Below are positions 44,009 through 54,130 of a stretch of DNA of 64,000 nucleotides, in pieces; positions within the stretch are counted from its first letter, which is position 1; each line of letters starts with the position of its first letter. The DNA is taken from positions 17,416,811 through 17,480,810 of the forward strand of contig CM064481.1 of the NCBI GenBank assembly GCA_032716605.1, in the 5' to 3' direction. Below the pieces are notes generated by a model. The model saw only the letters and a program-made list of their open reading frames with translations. It had not been told where the DNA came from and did not search any database. Made by a program: the position numbers and the translations under genes. This DNA is from Paralithodes platypus. Lineage: Eukaryota > Arthropoda > Malacostraca > Decapoda > Lithodidae.

Positions 44009-45514
44009 ATGACTCTGTTTAATATTTGTGCCACACCTAAATGTCCAGGAGTACCAATAATTGCACAACATTTTTGCATTCGATGTGTTACATGCATCGA
44101 TAGGTCTAAATTTCTCTGGACTTCCCGGAAATGCCCGGTGTGCTCTGACCTTTATACATAATGGACGAGCAAACAAGATCTTTCGTGCCTAGTGACCTTT
44201 ATCGTCATTAAATCTAAATTTACCTCTTATGCTATGACAGCAAACGTCGAGTTAATTTGCGATGACGCAAACCTGCTAAGACTCATTCGGCTTTACTCTC
44301 TCGATGAGGATTCACTAGTTTTACAGGCACAGTCTATCACTACAGATAAGACTCAACAATTGGTAGACCAATTAACCGTTAACAATGACTCAGAATCCGT
44401 AGAGATAAAACCCCCTCCCCACCAGAAGAGAACCCGCTCAGCATCGCCATGCACCCTACCACGACCAACATCCAAATCACCCCGGCGACAGTACGGACAG
44501 TCTTCAGTCCAGGACCCATGGTCTCCTAAAAGACAAAAGTGTGTCTCGCTCTCCACAGTTGAAGTCACGGTGGAAGTTTACGCTAGGGACGATCATACAG
44601 AGCCGCCGTCGAAACAGAGGTGTAAGCTGGATTCACGACCGCTCCCCTCAGTTAGCGCCCCGGAGGTGCCGGAGTTTTTTCCCGGCCTCCTGGGGACGGT
44701 AGCGGGGGGGATGGAGTCGGATCCTAAGGATAGGTCTAAAGTAAAAATGGTCCAACAAAAGTCCCATTTAGTGCTCCCACAAGTTAATCTGCCTTACTCA
44801 AAGGAGGAACGCTCAAATTCACCAACTATGGCCACAGGGCAATACCCCAGATCAGCGGCATGCACGAGCACAAGAAAAATAGGTTCTCAGGCAGGTCAAG
44901 ACCTGGCTACACCCGGGATGTCCAGTAGCCCCGACCCCTTCGAGGTAAACTACTTTTCTAATATTGTTAACTCACCTACGAGTTCCATCCTTGCACCTAG
45001 TAAGTTGGGTCCCAGTCTGGAGAAAAGGCGTAATGTAACTGAAACAACAACCAGCCTTAAACCAGTGATACTAAGGGTAATGGGACTGCCGGAGAAGTTA
45101 AGATCTCCAGTGGCCCCACCGGAAGTAGGAAGGGCCATAGCTTTTCCGGATCAGAACGAGAAGGTTGAAAACAAGGGTAAGATAAAGAGAGGCCATGACC
45201 TGTCTCTTAAGAAACCCCGCAATCAGTGTGTCAGAGCCAAACATTTAGATAACTTCTTACAGAAAGTATTACAACAATGTTCTGAAGCAAAAAGGTCTCA
45301 AAATACTCCCACAGCGATGATGGGATCTCCCCCGAGGTCCCCTGTGCGACCTCTCACCCCAGCCAAAAGTAAAGTCCTTCCCCCTCAAAACCCTCCCATG
45401 GATTACATGGGAGCTCTACCGGTGGTTTCCACAGTACCACTTACACCATCTGACAGTAGTAATACCCCCCGGGCTCGCATGCCTTCCAAAGGTGATATGC
45501 TACCAGTAACATAG
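44009..45514 (+). pseudogene. DIRS Gag N-terminal half, B3
   Basis: Starts MTLFNICATPKC with Cys 7, 12, 23, 26, 29, 42, 45. Codon 51 is TAA (44159-44161) where B1 and B2 have GAA. After it the frame stays open for about 450 codons through DANLLRLIRLY, the basic SASPCTLPRPTSKSPRR region, PKRQKCVSLSTVEVTVEV and GRAIAFPDQNEKVENKGK to TAG at 45512-45514. That TAG is in frame with the continuation and present in B1 and B2. Confidence 0.9.
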
Positions 45515-46072
45515 TCGGATCCCCTGGTGGATACTATTACGGTGACCGCCTCCCGCCCGACTCCTTATCATTGTTCAAACCCAGCTTTCTACCCTATCTC
45601 CATAGATAAACAGCTACAAAGGAGAGCTATTGTCCCAGGCTTACAGGAATCAGATTGTTTCTGGTTTCCAGTATGACCACCTAAATCAGGGAGTGAGCAC
45701 AGGTCGATTGCGGGGGAGATTCCAGTCCCTCGTGAGTGGGTAATCGAGACCAATAAGAATAATGAGTTCCGAGCTAAAGATCCACAGGGTAGTATTTTAA
45801 AGGTACCAATTACAGCGATTCCCAATGTCTTGCATTATGAATACTTTGTTTATGTACCTGCTCAACTTGTACCTCCATCCCCAGGAGATCTCATTTGTCC
45901 TGAATGCTCCCGGAATTACGGCGTACACGGGTATGACTCATAAAAAATAGACGAACCGAAGTTGGTTACAACTCCGGCGCGCTTGCCGTCGAGTCAGTCA
46001 AGCAGGCAAGAAGTACTCCTGGGGCAGGTAGGTCATGGTGTAAAGTCAGTGAAAGTAGGCTAGCCTAAACAG
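45515..46072 (+). pseudogene. DIRS Gag middle part, B3
   Basis: In frame after the TAG: TITVTASRPTPYHCSNP, then LQESDCFWFPV, a TGA (PV*PP, CGA-type change), GEIPVPREWVIETNKNNEFR, HYEYFVYVPAQLVPPSPGD, a TAA (YDS*KID) and GHGVKSVKVG. Two stops here are private to B3. Confidence 0.87.
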
Positions 46073-46215
46073 ACCTCGGATGCGGAAATACCCTGAGCCG
46101 AACAGGCCAAGTGGGATATCTCTATTGGTCTAACTGGTAAGGTGTCTGCCTCACACCCAAGGGTCGAGAGTTCGTGTCCCCACCAGCCCATGATATTTTC
46201 GTGAGGCTATTTCCG
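46073..46215 (+). mobile_element. tRNA-derived SINE-like insertion in gag (B3)
   Basis: A box TTGGTCTAACTGG, CACACCC loop and B box GAGTTCGTGTCCC between GCGGAAATA (46081) and TATTTCCG (46207). Same position and sequence as in B1 and B2. Confidence 0.7.
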
Positions 46216-46234
46216 TATTTAACGAAGTTTAGGT

Positions 46235-46912
46235 GTGTTGGTAAAATTGTTCAGATGGTTGAGAGTAAGATCGGAGCTCCATAAATCCTCTTTCAGGTAT
46301 GGTGTAAAAACCGATCCCCACAATGGTCCATGGGTAGACTGGGAAACAGAGGTTCAACAGTTTGCTATTGCATTAACGTCACATCCCTCCCAACTTGTTC
46401 CCCTACCCAACCAAATTGAGTATAATTGGCTGAATCCACAACCAGGAGGTGTCCTCGCCCCTATTTTCGAATTCCTGGCGTACCCACAGTTATCACAACA
46501 GGATTTTCCAGATCCCTTCAATACCCCTCCCCTAATTGATCTCCAAAGAGAGTTTCTATTACGAGATAATGCCCACAGACGGTTTGCGTCATTCTTGCTC
46601 AGTCGACAAACTGCCCAGTCCATCTCCCGGCCAGTAGAGTCTGATTCAGATCAAGGTGTAAGTGAGACGATAGGGTTATTCCAACAGCTTCTCCTCCCAC
46701 ACCCGGCGAGATCAATCTCAGACATACGAACAGCCTTGTTTGAAGAGGTCCGGGCTAGAAAACACCTAAGGCTTTTTATGGTGAAAGGTTTGCCCGGTAA
46801 TATTTACCACCGGGTAATCCTTTCTCCGGTGTTGACAGCTTCAGTTATGAACAATGAGACTAGGCAGGCAGTCCGGCAAATGCGGCAACAGTTGTTAACC
46901 GCCGCTGAATAA
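46235..46912 (+). pseudogene. DIRS Gag C-terminal part, B3 (best-preserved B copy)
   Basis: 225 residues: GPWVDWETEVQQFAIALTS, DPFNTPPLIDLQREFLLRDN, then SISDIRTALFEEVRARKHLR and SPVLTASVMNNETRQAVRQ. A2 has SLGDVRTALLEAVRARQDLR and SPVLTPSLMSPEVWRTVFN. It keeps the frame that B1 and B2 lose. The basic tail seen in A2 is absent; it ends LLTAAE. Confidence 0.88.
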
Positions 46913-47249
46913 GGTGAAGGGATGAGGGTATAATTCTTACAGGTTAGGATACGACACCAGCCATCACCAAGCAGTCGGCTAGCCCAAATTACATGACATC
47001 TTAAGATTCCAATGTTCTCTCTCTCTCCCGGGGCCTTGTGAAGGCATGTGGATCTGAGGGTAGACTCTGTAGAATACACCCAAGCAAAAGACTAGGGGTC
47101 CCTACGGTCGTCACCGTAGTTCCCGTTGGATGGGAGGGGCATGAACAACAAAGAATCCAACGACGTCAATTTGAATTAGTCAACATCCGTTTCATTAGAA
47201 AGGAGTCACTAGTCAATGACAAGTTTTCCTAAGGTTGTTCCACCCGAGA
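46913..47249 (+). pseudogene. DIRS RT N-terminal remnant, B3
   Basis: Corresponds by position to the first part of the RT frame of A2. Only weak likeness can be read (RRQFELVNIRFIRKESLV). Truncated at 47249. Confidence 0.5.
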
Positions 47250-47265
47250 GAGTAACCGGGGGATC

Positions 47266-47794
47266 CTACGAGGCATGGATTTGATAATGCTGTATCACTT
47301 TATGTAATAACTCATTTACCTGATCAGAAGTCATCCATTTCCTATAGGGATCTTTGGATGAAAGTGAACTAGCCTCAGAATAATTACTAGGGATAGACTG
47401 AGGAGCCGGAGAGAACACTCCGTCCGCCGGCTCCTCACTCTGCTCCAAGGTCTCTTGTAATTCTACCTCATTATCCGCCGGGGGCCATGACAAATCTGGC
47501 ACTGACGATGGTAACACGTTTATGTTTCCGTCCTCAGTCCGTTCTGGAATGACGTTAAGGAGTGAAAGAGGTGGTTCTGAGTGACGCCAATACCCCCCTG
47601 CCGCTATGGGCTGGGAGTCATGAGTTACTTGTGAGCTTAAATGGGCCCCCGCCGGAGAACTCAGTCCGTTCTGGAATGATGTTAAGGAGTGAAAGAGGTG
47701 GTTCTGAGTGACGCCAATACCCCCCTGCCGCTATGGGCTGGGAGTCATGAGTCACTTGTGAGCTTAAATGGGCCCCCGCCGGAGAACCTCTATA
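47266..47794 (-). pseudogene. DIRS C Gag, downstream piece with 128-bp duplication
   Basis: The frame at 47266-47517 (MLPSSVPDLSWPPADNEVEL, ending YRKWMTSDQVNELLHKVIQH) resembles the A2 stretch IPNLSWQQDG...FVTAQEIDGLLDNALSRFF in order and context. Between it and the next Gag piece, 47532-47659 and 47660-47787 are direct repeats of 128 bp (GGAATGAYGTTAAGGAGTGA inside). Because 128 is not a multiple of 3, the duplication shifts the frame. Confidence 0.75.
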
Positions 47795-48574
47795 TTAGTC
47801 GGCTAGCACTCTACTCGGGCCTGTCGACCTAACACCACGAGGGACAACATTCAATTTTGGTATGGCAAAAGTCACATTAGGAGGCACACGCACAGAATGT
47901 TCATGACTAGGTGTGGATTCCAATGACTCAGATTCTATTTCCGACTCCCCTGCATCACGTATAGGTGTGTCAGAGGGAGGTGTGGGAGGAGGCGGTTGAG
48001 GAGTGTCCTGCCGGCTGCTAGACGTGTCCTCATATTCCTCTCTCCGGCTCTTGTGAGACCGGGAAGAGTCCGAGGCGGAGTGGCGAGAGTGTTTCCGGGG
48101 AGACTTCGACCTAGACCTCGACTTCCGCCGCGGTGAGGGCGATCGTTTCCTCTTGGTACGGTCACAGGAGGGGACCTCGGTGACTTCGCTCTCACTGCTA
48201 CTACTCACTACCTCTTTGCTGAGGGCTTTTGTTTTTACTTTGGGTCTAACAGATTTGGAGGAGCCGGATTTCACTAAAGGTGACTTAATAATGAGATTTT
48301 CCCAAAGGACTTCGTCATCACACTGAAGCACCTTATGGGCTGTGTCCTTTGCATAAGAATTAAATGTGGCTTTAATCTCATGTAAGGCTGCTAAACACAA
48401 TAAGTCTTTCTTCGCCAGCAAGGCGGTTTTCAATTCCGAGCAAATGGCGCATCTTTTTGACAACCACACGCCTCTCGAGCGATCTAAACACTTTACGCAC
48501 TGTATGCAAAGTTTGTGAGCAAAAATGGGTAAAAGGGAGCAAGTAGGCGTGATGCAAAGTTCAAACCTAGGCAT
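47795..48574 (-). pseudogene. DIRS C Gag N-terminal part with cysteine motif and RS region
   Basis: 259 residues. The N-terminus MPRFELCITPTC carries Cys 7, 12, 23, 26, 29, 42, 45 in the same spacing as A2 and B, with CVKCLDRSRGVW. It is followed by AHKVLQCDDEVLWENLI (A2: AHKSLQCDNVPLWDRLL) and then KRKRSPSPRRKSRSRSKSPR, an Arg/Ser repeat like SR splicing proteins. It ends at a stop near the 128-bp duplication. Confidence 0.9.
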
Positions 48575-49254
48575 GTTGCCATAATGAGAGGGTCCCCCCC
48601 TCCGCCGGGATCAGATGTCCAACTCCGCCGGAGAAGCAGTCTCTGGGGCCTGGAAAAAAAAATCCAGGAATCAATGCTCATAAGGATAACCTGCGAGGTA
48701 TTAAAAATCCTAACCCAAATCCGCCGGAAAATTAGCTATAGTACATACTCTAACCTTCCGCCGGATCTGTCTAGCTGACTTTTAATAACTTACCTGTGAC
48801 AAGAGCCACAGGTCCCTTGACCGTTTTAGTGTCTAATCATACTGAACAAGTTTGCAAAACTAATCTTATCACTTTGTGTACACTCGACTCGTGGCGCCGC
48901 AGGCGATAAAGTCTTAACGTGTCACTGGGCCAGTCAGGGCGAGTTAACCCGGCGGGCCGAATTTGTAGCCCTGCTAGGAATGCAATTCCGCCGGGAGAGT
49001 GTGGTTCAGCTAAACCACGCCGGGATCTTTTGACCGTTCCTACCCGTTAGAGACGGATAACTTGGACCCACCGCATGGGGCCGCCAGAACTGACAAAAAC
49101 TACCGGGAAACGGGGTTGGCACAGCCCCTTTCCCGAAGTCCCACATATATATAGTATACAAAATGACATATAGGGACGTCTCCCTTACCCGAAATGAACA
49201 ATACCACATGCATGAACCACAACAAGGGCATAAAATCATGACAGAAAATTTAGA
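48575..49254 (-). other. DIRS C 5' leader
   Basis: Non-coding. It has the hairpin block at 48650-48694 (CTGGAAAAAAAAATCCAG-like, then GAATCAATGCTCATAAGG) and several CCGCCGG motifs, as in A and B leaders. An open frame at 49006-49239 has no domain. Confidence 0.65.
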
Positions 49255-49330
49255 ATGCTGGCGCAGGATGTTGAATGGAGACTATTATTATTAATAGGCA
49301 AAGTTGTCAATGATGGAGGGGCCCTATTAA

Positions 49331-49904
49331 ATACTGCTGATACCAATTATTTATCAAAACATACTTGGTGCCGAGACATCACTTATCAGCGTGATTGTAC
49401 TTAGACCCAACTGCATTATACAAGATAGCCTTTATCGGGTGTTTCTTGTAAATTAACGATATACAATCAAATCAAATGTCACCATAGAGTATTGTAAGTA
49501 TTTTGACAGCATTATAACAATAATCAAATGTCACCATAGAGTATTGTAAGCATTTTGACAGCATTATAACAATAACAATCCAGGTGTCGATTTCTTCCTG
49601 ACGAGCGATAGCGAGCCAGCGTATATATATTTTTGTTTTGACAGCAAGCTAAATTTGTACATTTGTCTATCGAAAAATGTACAAATTTAGCTTGCTGTCA
49701 AAAACAATATATACTGTATATATATGCTGGCTCGCTACCGCTCGCCAGGAAAATATTGACACCTGGATGGGGGTAAGCATCTTAAAACAGTAGGCTGAAT
49801 GGGGCCGAATGGATACAAGCCAAAGAGAGGGGTAGAGAAAGAGAAACAAAGCGAGGTGGGCTCCCTTAAAGTATATATTATAGTTATCAGTATTACCAGC
49901 TGAT
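49331..49904. repeat. Right-arm copy of 57-bp repeats and foldback element
   Basis: Inverse of 19563-20287. Two 57-bp repeats lie at 49470-49575, then the foldback 49585-49850 (GGTGTCGATTTCTTCCTGAC ... GCCAGGAAAATATTGACACC) with loop near 49665. The left flank of the foldback is shorter than in the left arm. Confidence 0.88.
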
Positions 49905-50560
49905 GGTAAATTGAATCCCTTACTAACTGATTTATCGTTACTTATTAACGGAAGATGGGGCCTTTTGATGGTAAATTGAATCCCTTACTAACTGATTTAT
50001 CGTTACTTATTAACGGCAGATGGGGCCTTTTGATGGTAAATTGAATCCCTTACTAACTGATTTATCGTTACTTATTAATGGAAGATGGGGCCTTTTGATG
50101 GTAAATTGAATCCCTTACTAACTGATTTATCGTTACTTATTCGGAAGATGGGGCCTTTTGATGGTAAATTGAATCCCTTACTAACTGATTTATCGTTACT
50201 TATTAACGGAAGATGGGGCCTTTTGATGGTAAATTGAATCCCTTACTAACTGATTTATCGTTACTTATTAACGGAAGATGGGGCCTTTTGATGGTAAATT
50301 GAATCCCTTACTAACTGATTTATCGTTAATTATTAACGGATGATGGGGCCTTTTGATGGTAAATTGAATCCCTTACTAACTGATTTATCGTTACTTATTA
50401 ACGGAAGATGGGGCCTTTTGATGGTAAATTGAATCCCTTACTAACTGATTTATCGTTACTTATTAACGGATGATGGGGCCTTTTGATGGTAAATTGAATC
50501 CCTTACTAACTGATTTATCGTTAATTATTAACGGATGATGGGGCCTTTTGATGGACCCCC
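49905..50560. repeat. 65-bp satellite, right array (about 10 copies)
   Basis: Inverse of the left array. One unit has lost TTAACG (near 50140), another reads GGCAGATG. Shorter than the left array by about five units. Confidence 0.93.
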
Positions 50561-50842
50561 TTCTTTCTCATCTTTAGCCCCATTAGTTTTCAGATTTTTA
50601 GACATACGGCCCATTAGTTTTTCGATTTTACGACATTTCACCCCATTTCTTTGTCAATATTAAGACTTTTCGTGTCATTCAGGTGTCGATTTTTTCCTGG
50701 CGAGCGAAAGCGAGCCTGTAATATAAAAGGAACTGGTCTTCGGCCGGGACAATTGTCTATCGAAAATGTAAATTAATCTTGAAGGAGGGTCTTGAGCAGG
50801 TGTTTTTTATGCTTGATGGAGGTCTAGGGAGGAAACTAAATA
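50560..50842 (+). mobile_element. Module M, right arm
   Basis: GACCCCCTTCTTTCTCATCT, CCCCATTAGTTTTCAG, GGCGAGCGAAAGCGAGCCTG, TCGGCCGGGACAATTGTCTA, GGAGGTCTAGGGAGGAAAC. Its left terminus is continuous with the 65-bp array. Confidence 0.75.
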
Positions 50843-51480
50843 ATAATCAAATGGTACATAGCCTAAAATATGAGCTAATAAATACGCCCATCCCGCCTTA
50901 ATGGAAAATATTGAAACTGCTATGTCTCTGCATCACATTATATTTCACTACAAAATCATCAAAATAACCTAGAAATCTTGATGGGAACTTTGCAATTAAT
51001 TTATCATCAGTTGAAAAGAAACGTAGTAGCCTATATACAGTATATGTATATATATATTTTTGTTTTCTTCTATATTCCAACTACTCCCTCTCGGGCATAG
51101 GTTGAGAGCCTGTACACCCAACCGTTCAACACGGTGAAGCCCGTGAGGTCTTGTTCCAGTCTAGGGAGTGAGACGTGTGAAGCACTCAGAGCTCCACTCA
51201 CGGCTCAAAGCAGCCCTATCTCTGAAGCTGCTTCGCCTTTGTGCTTCACTCTCTCACCCCATAGACTCGGACCCTCACTCGCAAAACGCCACCTATTGAG
51301 CCATTAATTCAATAGGCATTGCCCCCCAACAGCATATTTTTAATATGGGAATATTCATACAGTGCCATTTAATAAGGGAACAATGAGGGTACCGGTATTT
51401 TGTTGGCGTTTCCATGGGCTTTGTGGTAATGCACTGATACTAGGTACAGCACAAATTCCATCCGAATAATATCTTCACAT
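50843..51480. other. Unassigned sequence, right arm
   Basis: Inverse of 17665-18289 with few differences. No coding evidence. Confidence 0.5.
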
Positions 51481-51552
51481 TGACATATCGGGATTCGAAC
51501 CCGGGTCCATTGGATTACCAGTCCAGTGGCAAGACCATTCCACCACACCTCC
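51481..51552 (-). tRNA. tRNA-Thr-like sequence, right arm
   Basis: Inverse of 17593-17664, with A and B boxes kept and one change in the D-arm region (ATTCC for ATTGC). Probably tRNA-derived rather than functional. Confidence 0.5.
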
Positions 51553-51646
51553 CCAAAGTTATATATTAGATAAAGGTGTCATTTCAAGCAGAGTCATTAC
51601 CTGTACAATAATGTATAGCTAATTCATTGTACACCCTGTTCCAATT
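51553..51646. other. Short unassigned spacer, right arm
   Basis: Inverse of 17490-17592; nothing recognised. Confidence 0.5.
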
Positions 51647-51851
51647 TTAACCCTCTGAGGATCCATGACGCACTTCTTCTCTGTTTTCTGGCTATTATTA
51701 GACGATTTTATTCAAGTTAGGAAGGTTATAATTATGGAAGTCAGAGGGTTGGTTTAGATAGTCATTACACTTTTAATTCCCACAGATCCCTCCTAATCTG
51801 TATACAATCGTCTAATGATAGCCAAAATGCATCACATCCTCAAGGAGTTAA
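51647..51851. mobile_element. MITE2, right arm (205 bp)
   Basis: TTAACCCTCTGAGGATCCAT to CATCCTCAAGGAGTTAA; same long imperfect terminal repeats as 17289-17489. Confidence 0.82.
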
Positions 51852-52045
51852 TAGGTAGGCCAGAAATCGTCTAATGATAGCCAAAATGCATCATTTCTTC
51901 AAGGAGTTAATAGGTAGGCCAGAAATCGTCTAATGATAGCCAAAATGCGTCATATCCTCAAGGAGTTAATAGGTCAGCCAGAAATCGTCTAATGATAGCC
52001 AAAATGCGTCATATCCTCAAGGAGTTAATAGGTAAGCCAGAAATC
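51852..52045. repeat. 59-bp satellite, right arm (about 3 units)
   Basis: Units in inverse orientation. Far fewer than in the left arm (about 11) and without MITE1. Confidence 0.93.
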
Positions 52046-52241
52046 TTGAACCCTAACCTCTGTAACTCAAAAAAAGGATGGAACAAATGGGCTGTAAACT
52101 TCCACACCTATTCCCTGGCTGATCTTTCCCAAATGGTTGAAATATTAGCTGGATTACTCCAGTGGTTTGTGAGTTATAGAGGTTATGTGGTCTAGAGTTT
52201 TGGTCTACTTATTTGGTACAGGGTATACTCTCACCCACCGC

Positions 52242-52277
<36 letters not shown>

Positions 52278-52400
52278 GCTCTCTCTCTCTGGGGCCATAT
52301 TAGAGGTTGGGGGGGGGGGGGGGATATAGATGGCTGGGGGAAATATGGGGGGCTATACCAGCATACACACACACACACACACTTACACACACATACACAC
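52046..52400. repeat. Shared segment and microsatellite ending the right arm
   Basis: 52046-52225 is the inverse of 16226-16400. 52240-52400 is CTCTCT, ACACAC, GGGGCCATATTAGAGG, a G-run and ACACAC. In the other three copies of this block a DIRS-B terminus follows; here the LINE starts instead. Confidence 0.88.
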
Positions 52401-52860
52401 TCGGCCGCCTGATACCGTGAGGCGAAGACGTGCTCTAAGGCGCTCTCGTAGCCGCCCGGGTCGGATTTGTGACCTTTCACCTTTCACCTTCACCACAGTT
52501 CATCCTCGACTCCATCGCCGTATTTGTACCTCAAGTGAACAATCTATTTATGATAAGTGCAATTGTAATTTACAGTGTCATTGTGTATTACCAAACGAAC
52601 TAGACATGACACAGGAAACAGAGCATAATCAACCATGTCGCCTTGCTACTCTGCCTCCTCCTTAATTCGTCTTAAAAAGGGGGCTGGATACCCACCTTCA
52701 GACACTATAGTGCGTTTAAAAGAATTGAAAAATTTTCACAATCGTGGCCGGAGAGGAGGTAGGAATGTCCCCAAGCGAATTCCTATCATAAACACACACA
52801 AAAAAGTACCTAAAAAAGTGACAGTAAAGAAACCATACACACATTTTGAGGTTCCCCGTA

Positions 52861-54130
52861 TTTAGTATAACCTCCCATCGTTGCTACTGTCCAATGTCAC
52901 CTCTTTGTGTAATAAACTCGACGAACTTATTGTGACAGTTAAACAAATTAGTGCTGATATTGTAGCAGTTACTGAAGCATGGCAAATCACCCCAGAAATA
53001 TGCGTGATACAAGACTATGACCTCTTTCACCAACTTCGGACATAGAGGATGGGGGGGGAGGAGTAGCTATTTTCGCCCGGAAACAGCTGTGTGCATCTCG
53101 CCTGGATATTGAGGTCCCGGAGGGAATCAAAGCACTCTGGGTGAGAGTTAATCCCCCCTCCCACCCTCGTCACACTGCCTCCATTATCTACTGTGTGATC
53201 TACCACCCACCACGCTCACCCACCGGCCCCGCACTAATCAACCACATCATCGATACATGTGATGATCTCAAACTCCAATTTCAATCATCCAAGTTGGTGG
53301 TTTGTGGGGATTTCAATGAACTAGACACCTGTGAGATTCAAGAACAGCTGCATCTTTCACAAATTGTTGACTTCCCCACCCACAACCACAACATTCTTGA
53401 CCTTATTTTGACGGACATGGATGAGCAGTACCTCCCACCTGAACCTTTACCTCCTGTGGGATGCAGCACTCATCTCTCTGTGTTCTGGTCACCTGCCCCT
53501 ACCACCTCCCATCAACAGACACCCGTCATCCGGACCTACCGACCAACGCCAGACTCTGCAATGCGGGGGTTCGGGCAGTGGTTGGTTCATTACCCGTGGA
53601 CGGAGGTTCTCACTGAAGAAGATGTTAATGCCAAATGGGACAACTTTGTATCTACCACCACCGAAGCCTACCACCACTTCTTCCCCACCAAGAGGACCAA
53701 AATGCACCCCTCTGACGTCCCATGGATTACTCCTCGGATCAAGAGACTGATGCAGAATCGGAACAAGGCCTTCTACACGGACAACAATCGCTACAAGGAC
53801 CTACGCAACATTGTGATAAGGGAAATCCGTTGGGCGAAGAAGTCCTACTACCCTACAAAGATTCATCATTTAAAACAAACCAATATCAGTCAGTGGTACT
53901 CTAAAATTAAGAATCTTTGTGGCTTAAGTAGTGGGACTCCTTCGATCCCCTGTGTTTCCCATGTCCCTCGTGTAGATGCACCTGAACTGATAAATAATAA
54001 CTTCTCTACCATCTGCCAAACCCTCCCCAAACTAGACCGCACCAACCTCCCTGCCTTCCTCCCATCCCCTTCCCCCCCAGTAACTGTTCAAGAATATGAA
54101 GTGGCCAAAAAGCTTTCCAGTTTCAAATAA
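52861..54130 (+). pseudogene. LINE endonuclease domain and linker
   Basis: LLSNVTSLCNKLDELIVTVK and ISADIVAVTEAWQITPE (catalytic E) are read at 52880-53010. A frameshift and stop occur near the G-run at 53050. Then GGVAIFARKQL and, in the 329-codon frame at 53141-54130, ASIIYCVIYHPPRSP, KLVVCGDFNELDT (GDFN), HNILDLILTDM and GCSTHLSVFWSP (in the SDH position). The linker HPSDVPWITPRIKRLMQNRNKAF is the usual pre-RT segment. Confidence 0.88.

Larger units (their letters stand above)
42475..47249 (+). mobile_element. DIRS B3 (plus orientation, 3' truncated)
   Basis: The terminus is ATTTATTAGAGTCCCCTCCA, followed by the leader, Gag (44009-46912) and the first part of RT. It stops at CCACCCGAG near 47249, where DIRS-C sequence of opposite polarity begins. 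Nearly identical to B1 and B2. It is the mirror partner of B2 across the central satellite. Confidence 0.9.
47250..49330 (-). mobile_element. DIRS family C fragment (gag and 5' terminus)
   Basis: The right end GATGGAGGGGCCCTATTAAA mirrors 20288. The ITR is cut internally at about 49255, where the left-arm copy continues GCCCGCGCGG. Gag reads leftward. The left boundary is abrupt against B3. The junction with flanking ATACTGCTGATACC is the inverse of the left arm (20270-20288). Confidence 0.85.
16004..52400. repeat. Large imperfect inverted duplication (palindrome)
   Basis: Outer arms: 16004-20740 reads inverted at about 49250-52400, with the same order of microsatellite, 59-bp array, MITE2, tRNA-like, module M, 65-bp array, foldback and DIRS-C terminus. 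Inner arms: B2 (minus) at 20741-34634 against B3 (plus) at 42475-47249, each followed inward by the same GT/TA microsatellite and the 59-bp satellite. Differences are the nested A1 in B2, the LINE in the central satellite, MITE1 in the left arm only, array lengths, and the C/B junction points. Confidence 0.85.

Noticed and set aside
53489..53707. Minus-strand open frames within the LINE at 52.4-55.5 kb
   Set aside because: They are shadows of the plus-strand endonuclease and RT, which carry recognisable motifs.
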